64,000 nt of DNA from assembly GCA_025890175.1 (NCBI GenBank), contig JANPYM010000018.1, positions 136,071-200,070 of the forward strand, written 5' to 3'. A program made the position numbers and the translations under genes. Under the pieces are notes generated by a model that was given only the letters and a program-made list of their open reading frames with translations, was not told where the DNA came from and searched no databases. Shown here piece after piece: positions 44,654 to 57,343 of this stretch. Origin of the DNA: Ciborinia camelliae. Lineage: Eukaryota > Ascomycota > Leotiomycetes > Helotiales > Sclerotiniaceae. Numbering within the stretch: the stretch's first letter is position 1; the number at the start of each line of letters is the position of its first letter.

Positions 44654-47215
44654 TTACTTCTTATGTCTATCCGCCTGTGCCTTTTCATAATTGGCAATGA
44701 GCTCTTTCCTAGATTGAGTGTCAGTGTGCGCTACATTGGCAAAGAAAATTGAAGGAAGACATATGCAAGAAGGGAAACCTTACTGTAACTGTCCTGGCGC
44801 TGGAGCATAATGACTAAACTCCATGCCAAACTCTCCCTTTCCTTGTGTAGCCGCTCTCAATTGTGAACTAAATCCAAACATAGCATTCAAACTACAGTCC
44901 GCAGTAAGAGTGAAATCTTCTGGTCCAATCTCTGTATCGTTGATGATAGCATTTCTCTTATTCAACAAACCAACAATGTTACCCTGGAACTCGTTGGGTG
45001 CTGTAATGGTAGTTTTCATGAGGGGTTCGAGAACTTGTGGTTTACCTTCCTTGAAAGCTTTGCGGAAAGCTTGTTGGGTGGCGTTCTTGAAAGCCATTTC
45101 GGAAGAATCGGTCATATGGGTTGCACCATCATTGACAACCATGTGGGTACCAAGAACGGGGTGGCCGAGAAGAGGACCCTTTTCACAAGAGGCGAGGAAT
45201 CCCTTTTCACAAGCGAACAAAAATTTGTCCGAGATGGAACCTCCAGTGACTTCTTCCTTGAAAGTGGATGGGGCATAGCCGTTTTCACCAGGCGCGATGG
45301 GTTCCATAAAACCAACGACACGAGCGTAATCACCAGCACCACCGGTTTGTTTCTTGAGCGTGTGATCGAATACGACAGGTTCAGTGATCGTTTCTCTGTA
45401 TGCGACTTGAGGTTTACCAGTTTCAACTTCGACCTTGTACTCTCTTCGCATTCGTTCCACGTAGATATCAAGATGCAATTCTCCCATACCGGAAATAATA
45501 GTTTCTTGACTTTCGGCATCGACGTGGACACGGAATGTTGGATCTTCACGTTGGAATCGATTCATAGCCTTACTGAAGTTGGATCCATCTTTGGTTGTCT
45601 TGGGTTTGATGGACAAGGAAATGACAGGATCTGGTACGAACATAGAAGACATCGAGTATGGTAAGCCACCATCAGTGAAAGTATCTCCAGAAGCGCAGTC
45701 AACACCAAACACAGCACAGATTTCTCCGGCACCGATTTCAGGAACTTCCTCCATTTCGTTAGAGTGCATTCGTACAATTCTCGGAATCTTAACTCTCTTA
45801 TCGGTTCTGGCATTGAACACGTTCATGCCCTTCTTTAGAGATCCTTGATAAACTCGGATATAGGTCAATTGACCATAATTACTTTCTTCGAGCTTGAAAG
45901 CCAAGCCAACGAATGGAAGCTCATTGTAAGAAACAAGCTTCACTGGTGCTTCAGCTCTTCGCTTGTCAAGCGCTAAATTCTCAACTTCAGCAGGGTTTGG
46001 TAGATAATCACAAACTGCGTCAAGCATAGGTTGCACTGACTTGTCTGCCAGAGCACTTCCCATCAAGACAGGTGTGAATTTTAAGTTGATAGTTGCACGT
46101 CTGATAGCAGCCTTCATTTGCTCGATAGATGGTGTCTTCTCGTCCAAGAAAATCTCTGCGATTTCATCATCAACATCGGCCAATGTTTCGATTAACAGAG
46201 CTCTCTTCTCTTCGCATAATTGCTTGAGTTCCTCTGGGATCTCATCAGTCTCTCTGATGACCTCTCCCTTAGGTCCATCGTTGTAAATAGCCTTCATTCT
46301 GATCAAATCAATAACACCATTGAAGCTATCTTCTGAACCAATTGGAACTTGAAGTGCTGCTGCTGGGATCCGTAGCTTTTGATTGATCTGCTCTACCGCC
46401 TTGAAAGGATTGGCACCCATTCTGTCCATCTTGTTGATAAAACTGATACGAGGAACATTATATCTTCGCATTTGTCTGTCCACGGTGATCGTTTGACTTT
46501 GAACTCCACTAACGGCACAAAGAATCATGACAGCTCCATCCAGCACTCGCAAAGCTCTCTCGACCTCAATTGTGAAATCGATATGTCCGGGGGTATCGAT
46601 CAAATTTATATGGTATTTCTCTTCCTTTCCATTCTCAACCTTCAGCCAGTCGCAGAATGTAGCTGCAGATTGAATTGTAATACCCTTTTCTCTCTCCAAT
46701 TCCATGGAGTCCATTTTTGCGCCGACTGCATCCTTTCCTCGAACTTCGTGTATAGCATTAATTCGTCCCGTATAAAAAAGAACTCGTTCTGTCGCGGTCG
46801 TTTTACCACTGTCGATATGTGCTGCAATACCAATGTTTCTGATCCTTCTCAGTCGCTCCCTCTCTGTGGCATTCAGGTTATCGACAATTGCTTCTTGGGT
46901 AAGAGCTGATGGATCCGCGGCAGCCTTTTCTAACACAGCTTGCGCAACACCAGCTCTAATAATCGGCGATTGAGAGAAATGTCTCTTCGATCCCAACCCA
47001 CCACCGAGTATCGCACTCCTCGCTCCGAGCCTTTGAACAGGTGCATTCAAGCACAAAAATCTTGTTCTTGGGACACTCCCACGTAGCACTCCAGCGCAAG
47101 CTTCCGATGAAGCCACGGCGCGGGCTACTCTATGCATACTCATGATTGCTACAGGATTGTGGAATCGTTCATTTGCTTCAACAACATGCTTAACTTTTTT
47201 TATTCCATTGAACAT
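44654..47215 (-). CDS. MEF1: Mitochondrial elongation factor G (mtEF-G1)
   Basis: Two exons on the minus strand, 47215-44784 and 44708-44654, giving 828 aa. It drives GTP-dependent translocation on mitochondrial ribosomes. GTPase motifs are all present: G1 [10 protein letters not shown]2 region [11 protein letters not shown]3 DTPGHIDF, G4 NKMD and G5 [11 protein letters not shown]; domains II-V follow with [14 protein letters not shown] and the domain [10 protein letters not shown]. The last exon adds 17 residues ([17 protein letters not shown]) after a 75-bp intron, which matches the family's C terminus. The N terminus is an Arg-rich presequence; translation may start at 47215 or at the in-frame ATG 47143 ([13 protein letters not shown]), the latter giving a more typical mitochondrial targeting peptide. 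It shares a 315-bp divergent promoter region with the polymerase gene. Confidence 0.96.
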
Positions 47216-47530
47216 CGGAGCAAGTTTAGCCGAGCCCGTTTACAACCATCCTTTTCCTATTCGACGATGAACTACTAATTGCTTTTTGAAAAAATTGGTA
47301 TAAACTTCTAGAGATGCTCTTGAGTATGATATATTCTGGTATCTGTAAGAACATTATTCTATTAAATGGGAGGACAAATGTAGAATCATCTTCATCTGCA
47401 TTTTGAAGTTTGTTGGAAAGTACTTCTGATTACGTAATGGTAATATACATTGAAAGCGTGACAGCGCGTCAAACAATTATGCCTTTCGCGTTTCTTACAT
47501 CCACAATGGGTCGACCATGGACATCCAGAC
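47216..47530. promoter_or_regulatory. Divergent promoter of MEF1 and polymerase kappa
   Basis: A 315-bp spacer separates the two start codons, so both promoters and 5' leaders must fit here. No TATA box is evident on either side; the sequence is AT-rich near the EF-G side (around 47283-47380). Confidence 0.5.
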
Positions 47531-49619
47531 ATGACATCGAAAACAATCCCTGATAAGGACGACATTGAGCACAAGTCTCTCAAATACTCTCTTCTGGGCC
47601 CGTCTCTCACGAAATCCGGACAAGATTCCGTAGACCAATCAAAGGTATGTATGTGCCGACCGAAATATGTCTGTCGCCTCTCTGACTTTAATATCAGGTT
47701 TCCGAGATAATCTACAACGCTTCGAAGGGGTCCAAATACTTCAATCATGAAGAGGAACGCGACAAAACTTTGACGGTCAAGATCGAACGAATATTGGCAA
47801 AGAAAGCTGAATTGGAAAAGCTTGATTTAGCTCACGATCGTCGAAGAGCAGACACGGCAATTGCGGAGCTCGAGCTCACGAGAGATTTGTCTCAAACCAT
47901 CGTTCACATTGATTGCGATGCATTTTACGCTGCTGTAGAGGAACTTGATCGTCCGGAATTGAAAGATGTTCCATTTTCTGTTGGAAAAGGAGTTGTAACA
48001 ACATGCAATTACCATGCGCGACGATTTGGAGTCAGAAGTGCGATGGCGGGATTCATAGCGAAGAAGTTGTGCCCACAACTCATCCAAGTTCCTCTGAATT
48101 TCGACAAATATACTGCAAAGGCGCAAGAAGTCCGGGAAATCCTGGTAGACTACGATCCGAGGTTTGAGAGTGCTAGTATTGATGAGGCATATCTTAACAT
48201 CACGGAATATTGCCAGAAGAACGATATTGACCCGGAAGCTGCTGTTGAACAATTAAGACGAGAGGTTCATGAGAAAACAAAGGTTACCATATCGGCTGGG
48301 ATTGCGGCTAATGCCAAGATAGTGAGTATATTCCGCAAGTCAACAAGCGGGCAACCTGATGGACGGGGTGTTCTCATCTCTAAGCCGGTTCTAGAGATTA
48401 CGAAACTAAACTTAGATTTAAAAATACTAACTAATATGATTAGGCCAAAATATGTTCGAACAAGAACAAGCCTAACGGCCAATATCGTGTCCCGAATGAT
48501 AGGATTGAGATCATGAAATTTATGCGGGACCTTCCAACCCGTAAAGTCAACGGCATTGGACGAGTATTCGAGAGAGAATTAGGTGCCATAGGAGTCGATA
48601 CATGTGGAGATATCTACAATGTACGGCAATATCTACCTAAGTTGTTTGGAGACAAGGCATTTATTTTCCTAATGCAATGCTATCTTGGACTTGGAAGAAC
48701 AGACATCAAGCCGGCCGAAGAGTACACCCGCAAAAGTGTCGGCACAGAAAGTACATTTGGTGACATGAATGATGCTACAGAGCTCCGAAGCAAACTTCGG
48801 CACACGGCTGAGGAGCTGGAGAAAGACATGCAGCGAACACAGTTCAAGGGGCGAACTCTAGTTCTTAAAGTCAAACTGAAAACTTATGAGGTACTTACAA
48901 GACAGGCCGCGGCGCCGAAAGCTGTGTGTTTAGCCGGCGATCTATACAAATATTCTCTTCCCATGCTTGAGAAACTGGAGACAGAAATCCCAGGTATGAC
49001 ATTAAGACTCATGGGGCTTCGATGTACAAATTTAGTCAGCATGAAAAAGCCTGATACAATGGCCTTCTTTGGGTTTCGGAAACAAGACCCTGTAGTTGAT
49101 GGTGTTGATGACAATGAAAGTAAATCTCCCTCGTCTGGAGTTAAACGAAAGTTCTCGAATCTCCAAGATAACGACGCAGAGGAGCAGTGGGAAATTTGGC
49201 CCGAAGAACTCTTCGAAGATGCCGAGCGTCAAGAACGTGAAGAAGAATTCAAGAAAATGGAAAGTCTAAGCCAACTTGAGGAAGACAATCCGCGACAACA
49301 TCACGGGAAAGAAATTGTTTCAAATCCTAAACCGAAAGATGATGCCGTAAAAGAAGAAGAATGGTGGGATTGTCCTGTTTGTCAACGGCCGCAAGCAACA
49401 AATGAAAGGGAATTCAATGAGCATATTGATCTTTGTCTATCGAGACAGACAATTAGAGATGCGGTTCAAGAGACGTCCGGGACACCTGGAACCCCATCCA
49501 CTTCGGGGAGTGGCCATAAATCTCAAATGGGTAGTTCGCGAAAGGCCAAGGCAAGGGAGAAATCCAAGGATAGAGGGGGCACACCAAGTGATCCTAAACA
49601 GCGAAAGTTATGTTTCTGA
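47531..49619 (+). CDS. DNA polymerase kappa (Y-family, DinB)
   Basis: Three exons, 47531-47644, 47698-48321, 48444-49619, giving 637 aa. Y-family catalytic residues are clear: IVHIDCDAFYAAVE (first metal-binding Asp) and SASIDEAYLNIT (Asp-Glu pair). YHARRFGVRSAM and KICSNKNKPNGQ are family landmarks of the fingers and palm; the latter is formed across the second intron, which fixes the splice. The helix-hairpin region LPTRKVNGIGRVFERELGAIG and a little-finger domain follow. Near residue 560 a UBZ4/Rad18-type zinc finger (CPVCQRPQATNEREFNEHIDLC) would bind ubiquitinated PCNA. The enzyme bypasses bulky minor-groove lesions in the nucleus. The long N-terminal extension before the catalytic core marks it as kappa rather than bacterial DinB. 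The C terminus ends KQRKLCF. Confidence 0.95.
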
Positions 49620-52600
49620 AGTGGGGGTGTAATGGTTGAAGTAATAATGCATGGTGTTGTCACAGGATTTGGCATCGATGGAGTTCATTTGATAAGCATT
49701 TAGGATCGACGGGGCATGTTTTCTTTTTTGCATAAATTTCAGATACCCAATAAATAAGTTTTTCAATTGGACATTTTTCATTTAGGCCATGCATATATGA
49801 ATTACTATTGACTAAATCGGGACTTGCTCAAATTCGATGATGACGGGAACCATCAAGACTACTCTCTCGCAAATCCTCCGTAATTTCCCATCTATTCGCA
49901 TGCCACGGATCATCACAAACTAAAATCCCCCGTCTCAAATAAATCATTACAATCCTCAAAAAGACCTCCAACCATATCCCTATATAGACCATCATCAGTT
50001 GCATTGCATCAAGTCTCGCCGGTAGTCTTTCTTGTTTCGGATGCAATAATAAACAGTGATGATGATAATGTCTTAAGTAGATGGCATTTTTGAGACTTCC
50101 AAATAGTAGGGAGGGATATATGTGTGCACAGAACTCCACCCCGCACCCCGCACCTTCCACACCTGTTGATCCCTCCTCCCCGACCCTAAGTAAAACTCTT
50201 TTACAAACTACAACGGGAACAAAAATATCTCAAGAACCTCTTAGAGATTCAGTCATCTTCCAGAACATATACTATCAAAATCTTCCCCTTCACGAATTTC
50301 TCTTCACGAGGTCGCATAGCCAATATCGAGAGTGAGATCGAACTTACGGACGCCATTGCATATGATGAGATAAGTGACTATCTGTGGTTTCTCGGAGAAT
50401 ATCACTACTAGCCAGCGATTAATGAGGTGGAACCCTGCCTAACTGGTGATGGACTTGCCACACCATGGATGCTTATTGAGTCTCCTATAGCATACGTGGA
50501 TAATAGGGAAAGAGGGAAAGATTCATAGGTGAGAACAAACGTGACAAGAAGTTCACCTGTTTTCTCGGATTTCTCCAAACCGGGTCTCCCGCCATGACAA
50601 ACATTCAGACTGAACCTTTTCTGTTGAAACTCACGAAAAGGCTGTGAGAAGACACCCTTTCTTTACTGGGCCGCCATGTTGGAAGTCTGCGCAGTCCAAA
50701 TGAGTACAACTCATACATCCATGATTGCGAGTCGCAAGACAAATATCCAACCTCTCACCTCGCCAATTCTGTCTTGATACATGCACTGGATAGCCTACAA
50801 CAAATCTTTTATCAGATATTGCCAGGAGCTTGAGCGAATTAATAATGTGATGATTGTACCTGAATATGACCGACATGGGGAGGAGCTTTGTGAAAATAGT
50901 TTGAGGGCCACTGTTTATATGATAGAATACTGGGTAAGGGAAAAGCATTGGAGAAATTTCCAATGAACTGCGGTGCTCTCCCCAAAGCTGGGGCTTTTGT
51001 TGTGGAATTCAATCGCAGATGAAACTCATCGAAACTTGAAGATCGAATGCCATTACTTTCGGACTCAGCCTATCAAAGGCGCTTCTACCCAATGAATCAA
51101 GCGAACGAACCCTCTCGTGTGATTCAAGTCAGAAAGTCGGAGGGCAAGCTAACCTGAATACAGAACGACATCAGCCGCAGACAACCCCATTATACGCCAA
51201 TTGCCCCCAAGAATCAAACGAATCCTATTGTAGGATTCGAATGGGAAAAGCGGAGTGTCAGGAAAGCTTTTGAAAACAATATCCTAGCCATATTAAAACT
51301 GGCTAGTTTTCTATCCATAGATCTGAGAGAAATTTCTCAAACCTAAGATCCAGCGGAAGCGTGGAGATGGTGTTACAATACCTCCTTGAAAAGTCACGCA
51401 ACAGATACAAAACCCGTTATGAGGCCCCATTAATGATAGTGTGAACATATTGAATTAGTCAATTGATTTGTTCTAATTCCGTTGTTTTTAAGAAACCGAC
51501 TCTATATCACACGACACACACTTTCCCCACTCGAATACATCACCCCCAAACACGATGACGATATAATCTCAATCCCCCAGCGTGGCCAACACTTCTTCGA
51601 GTCCATCCAAGGCTACTCGCTGCCACCAAATGTTCATACATTTACTAAAAAAGGAGTAAAAAAAAGAAAAAAGGCAGCTAAGCCACAGTTTGAAATGAGA
51701 TTTTCGAAGCCCAAAAAGTGCCTGGCTACATAGCCTTGATCAGCACCAGCGTTCTAAAAACTGGCAGGCTCGTACTATTTGTTGCCGAAAGCTTATACTG
51801 TACAGTGGAAAGAGAGGTTGTTTTCGGTGTTGCATGGAATATGGTGGAATATGGTGGAATATGGTGGAATATGGTGGAATCGTGTGATATTCATGATTGA
51901 ACGGCCGAAAACTGAAGCAGTGTAACTACTCAACAATTGCCCCGTAGTAACTGCGTTGGTATCTGCAGTCTTGCAGTTTGGGGTTCTCGTTCTTCGAAGC
52001 GACCAGGGAGAAATGGCGGAAATGAGACCGGCCGAAGGTGCGAAAAGGCAGAGGAGGACGACGGTGACAAAGAGGCCGAATTAGTTGTTCGTTCGTCATT
52101 TACTCGCGTAATGGGACCAGGACCCGGAATAAGGCAAGATATTTTAGTAAATGTCTGGTAAGTTTCGTGCGACAAGTTTGGATTAACAACTTTGAGGGTA
52201 GCAAAGCAGAATCCGGTAAGGAGAAGGGACGATATCCGGACAATTTGATACGGTATATGGCTGTGAAAGATCGTCCAATATGATGTTATTGACTTGAAGG
52301 AAGAGAAAGATGTCGCAAGATCAACCTAAATAGCGTTAACATAAGTACCCCTATAGGATCCGAATATTTGGTAAATTCAATTACCGAGGAAGGGCAATAG
52401 TGTTGGGGTCCAATAGGCAATCATTAATGCAACACGATGCCGAAATTCTCCAAAAGCACATTGCTTACCATAGAAGAGCTTTTTTCTATCAACCAATATA
52501 TGGCACTGGTCCTGCTGTACCCGCTCACTATTATGTTGTGATATTTCGTGAGGGCCCGGTCATTCCGATAGCAAATAGCACACTGCAAGCGAGGACTATT

Positions 52601-54210
52601 ATGCAGATTAATGGCATCGAAGCGTTCGATGAATAGTCGGACGTCGCTGGGAGGGATTGGATACATTTTCCGGCATCTGAACAATTCATGATGATTGAAA
52701 ACTAGGTTATTGGCGAGAGGCTGTGTTATTGTTGTGGTTGTGGTTGTATCTTTAGTTGGTGGCGACGTTGTAAACAGAAAGTGATTTGGGGCCGAGTTTC
52801 AAAGAACGTTCTGAGGGATTAGACATGGCTACACTAAGTAATAGTCATAATGACTATCTGTACCTAGGCAATGAGTAAAGTCCTACAGCAGAGAAATGTG
52901 AAGGAGTGAATATAAATGCCAAGATTCAATATAGCGTTTGAATAGTCACCACTATGACTCTTCAATCTACTCCTTTGCATCCACATCTCAACCCCACCAA
53001 ATCATACCCGGCGTTTCTCAACATAAGTTTCCATACCCTTCTTACAATGGTCCTCCTTACCACTCTCCCCCTCCGCGCCTCCTAAGTAAAAGGAATCCCA
53101 ACCTTGGGTTGATTGATCGGACTTTCAGGACCCTTTTATGCAAAAGCACCGTAAATAAAGCACCCAAACAAGTAACCGTACAAGGGAGCTACCATCAGAA
53201 TCCAAAACAATAGCTTTCGGCACTCCACACTTCATTTCCATATCCTACTGTGTAGGACATGAGAATTTTGAGCAAGATTTATCACTCAGCCTGTTTCCCA
53301 TCGGGAAACTTGCTAGGTGATATACTTGCTATGCGAAATAGATGCTGGCGAGATGACCTCGAAAGAATACATTATAAGGTGTAACACTCGATACTTGGGC
53401 ATTTCCTCTGTTCTTTCATCTTATATTTTATATGAGAGTATAATTAGTAATACTGTTGCAATCATCGGTATTGTGCACTCTCCTCACAAAATCAAGTAGT
53501 CAACCAACAACCACGACTCTCCCGCATACCCTCGCTCATTAACCAATGACGTGAATTTTTCTTCAATACTACGCCATCTATTTACCTTTCGTTGTTACTT
53601 TTGAGGATTGAAAAGTTATTTCTATCTTATATATGGTGGTTACAGTCGTACTTGGAAAAAGACATGCCTGTGGGCTGTATATATGTATATATGGATTTGG
53701 ACAGGAGGTCTTTGTATGAAAAATGGTGGAAAAGGGGAATAGATATTGTGGAAATGAGCAACCACGCGATCGCCTGCATGAACCCAGTGGATGCCTCACA
53801 CTAACTGTGGAAGAATGGCATGAAATGTCGCGCGCAATGATCTGGGATAAAAGTGGAATATAATGGGCAAACGCAAGTGACGTTGCTAGCTACTGGCAGA
53901 GAAACCTACACAAGTTGAACTGGAAAAGATCGCGGAAAGTACATGAACTGTTCTTACCAAAACGCTTACGCTAATGGTTACTCAAATTATGAGTTAGGAG
54001 AATCTTATTTGAAAGCTTGCTCTCACTGATTGCGGATTTGAATTGCTAACGTCGAATATATGAGCCGTTTGCGCCGCCACCACATCGACAACTCGCCCAA
54101 GACATGGTTCTGGTCGTTACGAAATTCTGGTGAAAGGAAAATCGTATATCCATGTATGGTCATATAATGAATTTGTGAGGCAAGTGGGTCGGGAAAAATA
54201 GTTTCGCCGT
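49620..54210. other. 4.6 kb gene-poor region
   Basis: No protein family is recognisable on either strand. Features seen are a four-unit ATGGTGGAAT decamer repeat at 51841-51880 and scattered ORFs of 60-110 codons with no domain (for example 50631-50963 minus, 52400-52636 plus, 53317-53499 plus). The TAGGTA-type spacer motifs seen elsewhere are almost absent. It may hold decayed genes or non-coding transcripts that cannot be identified by eye. Confidence 0.45.
51841..51880. repeat. 10-bp tandem repeat, 4 units
   Basis: Four perfect copies of ATGGTGGAAT; open in one frame only because of the repeat. Confidence 0.9.
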
Positions 54211-55330
54211 TTAGGCCTTGGACTCTGCAACCTTTAAGACATCCTCTTCAAGATCGAGTTCTTTCCATGGGCCCAGTTCTATCTTCATGTCCTTCTTTGC
54301 CACCCTTACGGCACCACCCACCATATAATGAGAACCTAACGCAGCCAATTCCATCTGCACATTTGTAACTTCTTGGCCTTTGAATATGATATGATAATGG
54401 TTCATTATTTCTCCCCTTTCGAGCGAATTGAGATCCTGAACGATAGGCGGAGTTGGGCTTTGAACATCGCAAATCTCCAACTCTTTGAGCCATGGTGCAA
54501 GCAGCGCTTCTCCAGTCATTTTAACATAGGTTTCTCGCAAACACCACATGGCATAAAATCGTCTAAGCTTCGCATCAATGACCTTATTGCTATCAATTCT
54601 CAATTGTTCGGCCTTTTCTTCATCGTCCAGAACAACAAGATCCAATTGTCTATTTCTCCACTGGCATCTGGAAAGCGCATCGTTACCGTGCCCATGAAGC
54701 TTCTTGCCGCGCACAATCTCGTTAAGCCCAAGTGATGAAAGCTTCATATAGTTGATCTCTGAATCTGCGAACACTTCTCCGTGCATATCGACCCAATCAA
54801 AAAAACCACTCTTCTCAATGTATTTATAGTCATGCGACAGTCGTTCGTTGACGCATACGATGTCCGTTCCAACATTTATTGTTCCGTCTCCCCCAATCAC
54901 CGCAATTAACGTAACAAGTCCAGCCTGGTGACTTACATTGAATTCGATTCGAGGTTGATCTGCGGTCGAGATATAACAAGGCTTTCCATTTGCCTCTCGC
55001 GAAATTGTGCTCTTCGCCCAATTTACATTGCAATATTTAGCAACAACAAGGTGCTTGAGAAGGTGGGAGGCTAGGCTCATTTTCGCATCTTTGACATGAT
55101 AATATTTCAAGACCGATTCTTGCTCGGAATCAGAGAGGAGTGCCAGAGCTCGAGAAGCCTAACATTATCTGTCAATTTAGACATGTCGAACAGCTAGCAA
55201 AATTCATACACACAGCTGTCCTCAGTTCTGCGACCTCCTCTCTGGGCTTATCTTTGCGGTGGACAGGCCACAATAGCCTTGTATCAAGCACCCATTGTAT
55301 GATATACGGCTTTGAATCCGGAGATGTCAT
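54211..55330 (-). CDS. 4'-phosphopantetheinyl transferase (Sfp/NpgA type)
   Basis: Two exons on the minus strand, 55330-55214 and 55158-54211, giving 354 aa. It transfers phosphopantetheine from CoA to carrier proteins of polyketide and non-ribosomal peptide synthases and of the lysine-pathway aminoadipate reductase. Landmarks: FNVSHQAGLV (substrate-binding NVSH), NVGTDIVCVNER (Mg-binding GxD), and WCLRETYVKMTGEALLAPW (WxxKE-like). In this last motif the residue after RE is Thr where Ala or Ser is usual, and GTD replaces the more usual GVD; the acidic residues remain. The first exon (MTSPDSKPYIIQWVLDTRLLWP) matches the N terminus expected for the NpgA/Sfp group, and the 55-bp intron keeps phase. 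One such enzyme usually serves all fungal PKS/NRPS, so it is probably important for secondary metabolism. Confidence 0.92.
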
Positions 55331-56171
55331 AGTATTTATCGTCTATATTGCAAAGCTTATAGCAGAAACAATAAAATCAAAGCCTTGAAGTTGGACGGAA
55401 GCACAACCTACGAGCTTGCGAGTTAAAGGCTGAGCTGTGTCGAGTAATTGATTATGTAAGCAAATTTAAATTTACATTCAATCCGTTTTGCCCCTTGTGT
55501 CTCCAACTTTCATTTAGAACTCTTCCGGATCCCCTTCCTCTTCTAAAGTTCATCCCCATGCCTCCTTTTGGAAATTAAACACCTACTCCGTATATTGTTC
55601 ATGTTATTCACATATATTTCTTCCACAGCGTTATTACTTTATGTTTATTGTTTCACTATCTGACCGTTTGCGTGTATTACAAATGATTGACTGCAACTTC
55701 TTCAATATTATGGCGCACAAGTGAGAGTGTGCCACCCAGTGAATTCATTGGTGGAATAAGCATAATATCTTTATTTAAGGATCTTAAGAAGCTATAGCGG
55801 GGGCATTGCAAAGTTGCAAAAATGTCATCAGGCAGCAAACATTCATCAGATGGTGTTGGGTTTAATCACCGGAGTTAGCTGGCGATAATCTCGGAAGTAG
55901 CACAAAGAGGCAGTTGCATGGGAGCCAAATATGCAATCGACTTCTCTTATAAACAAGTACCCCGCAGGAAACGGGTCAAGATCAAGCCGAGACCTTCAAG
56001 CTTCGCTGATAACATTCCAAACTCCATGCTGCGCTTTATGTAAATCTTGTTAATTCCGCTTCGAGGTAGTCTACGAATGCTCTTAGTGGATGTTGGTAGA
56101 TGTTTATTACGAGGCTCTCTCTATATTTCAAGCAATTCTTTCCAGAATTTTGATACATTTGTTACCTCGAA
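55331..56171. other. Divergent spacer, PPTase and MDR oxidoreductase promoters
   Basis: AT-rich, with TACTCCGTA at 55584-55592 and no supported ORF. Confidence 0.5.
55584..55592. promoter_or_regulatory. TACTCCGTA motif in divergent spacer
   Basis: Read on the minus strand this is TACGGAGTA, 254 bases before the PPTase start codon; it is 580 bases from the oxidoreductase start. Confidence 0.3.
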
Positions 56172-57343
56172 ATGGGGAGCCAAAAAGCTCTTGTACTCAA
56201 ATCAAAGACCGAACCACTGTCTCTAGAGACTGTCCAAATTCCTACACCAGGCCCAGGTTCTGTAGTGGTCAGAGTTCTTGGAACCTTTATCCTCTCATAT
56301 CTTCCCTCCGTTCTCGATGGCTCACTGCCTTACTCCATGGTGCTACCAATGATACCAGGCGGGAGCTCAATTGGACGGGTTGAATCTGTAGGAGCCGATG
56401 CTGTGTCCCTGAAGCCTGGACAGTTAGTATATTGCGACATTACTGTAAGAGCCAGAGATGATCCTGATCTGGCTATTTTGATGGGGCTACATGGAGAAGC
56501 AGCAATGAAACTAATGCAAGGAGAATGGCGAAACGGGACCTTTGCGGAATATGCGAAATTCCCTACAGAAAATGTCTTTGCGCTTGATGAAGGTATTCTC
56601 TGCGAGAAACATGGATATAATACTAATGATCTCTGTGCCATATCCAGTGGGTCAAATTCAACTGTACTCACTCAGATTCGCTAGAATGAGACTGACAAAT
56701 TCCTCTAGGTTGCCTTGTACCTTTCGGTGGACTGTCAGACATTAATCTGCTTCCCGGAGAAACTGTCATCGTAGCACCGGCGACGGGAAGATTTGGCGGA
56801 AGTGCTGTGATGGTAGCATTGGCGATGGGTGCTACAGTTGTTGCTTGTGGTAGAAATGAAGATACCCTTGCGGCTTTAAGAAAGACCTATAGCGACACTG
56901 GAAAACTCGAAATAGTTGTCTTAAATGGGGACCAAGAGACCGACACACGGGCAATGTTGGCAGCTTCTGGCAATGGAGGAAAGGGTGCCGACGCATACGT
57001 TGATTTTTCGCCTAACGTAGCTGCCAAATCAACACACATTGCAGCGGCAATGGCCGCATTGAAACCTTTTGGTAGAGCGGCATTTATGGGTGGTATATTT
57101 GGCAACATTGAAATCAACTACATCTCACTCATGATGAAAAGCCTGCGAATTCAGGGGAGGTTTATGTATGACAGAGAAATGGTAGTACGAATGATTAAAA
57201 TGATCGAAAAGGGGAATCTAAAAATGGGTGATGGTGCAGGTATGAAAATAATTGGCAAGTATGGATTGGATGAAATTGACGAAGCAATGGAAATAGCCAA
57301 GAATGAGACTGGATGGGGCAATCAAGTACTTTTAATTCCTTGA
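56172..57343 (+). CDS. MDR-family (alcohol dehydrogenase-like) oxidoreductase
   Basis: Two exons, 56172-56646 and 56709-57343, giving 369 aa. The N-terminal GroES-like fold (ETVQIPTPGPGSVVVRVLG ... PMIPGGSSIGRVESVG) is followed by a Rossmann domain: VIVAPATGRFGGSAVMVALAMGA, then VVACGRN as the cofactor-ribose strand end. The GHE zinc-ligand signature of classical alcohol dehydrogenases is absent, so a zinc-independent, quinone-oxidoreductase-like enzyme is likely. The intron (GTGGGT, CTCTAG) splits a Ser codon and joins ISS to CLVPFGG. Substrate unknown. It is divergent from the PPTase gene but nothing else suggests a biosynthetic cluster. Confidence 0.85.

Noticed and set aside
45035..45664. 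209-codon plus-strand frame inside MEF1
   Set aside because: Antisense shadow of the EF-G coding sequence.
51930..52175. Overlapping ORFs on both strands
   Set aside because: Both are short, without domain or gene context; consistent with a local GC-richer patch.
54211..57343. Secondary-metabolite cluster (PPTase next to oxidoreductase and a nearby Zn2Cys6 gene)
   Set aside because: No synthase, terpene cyclase or transporter is adjacent, and fungal PPTases normally act in trans.
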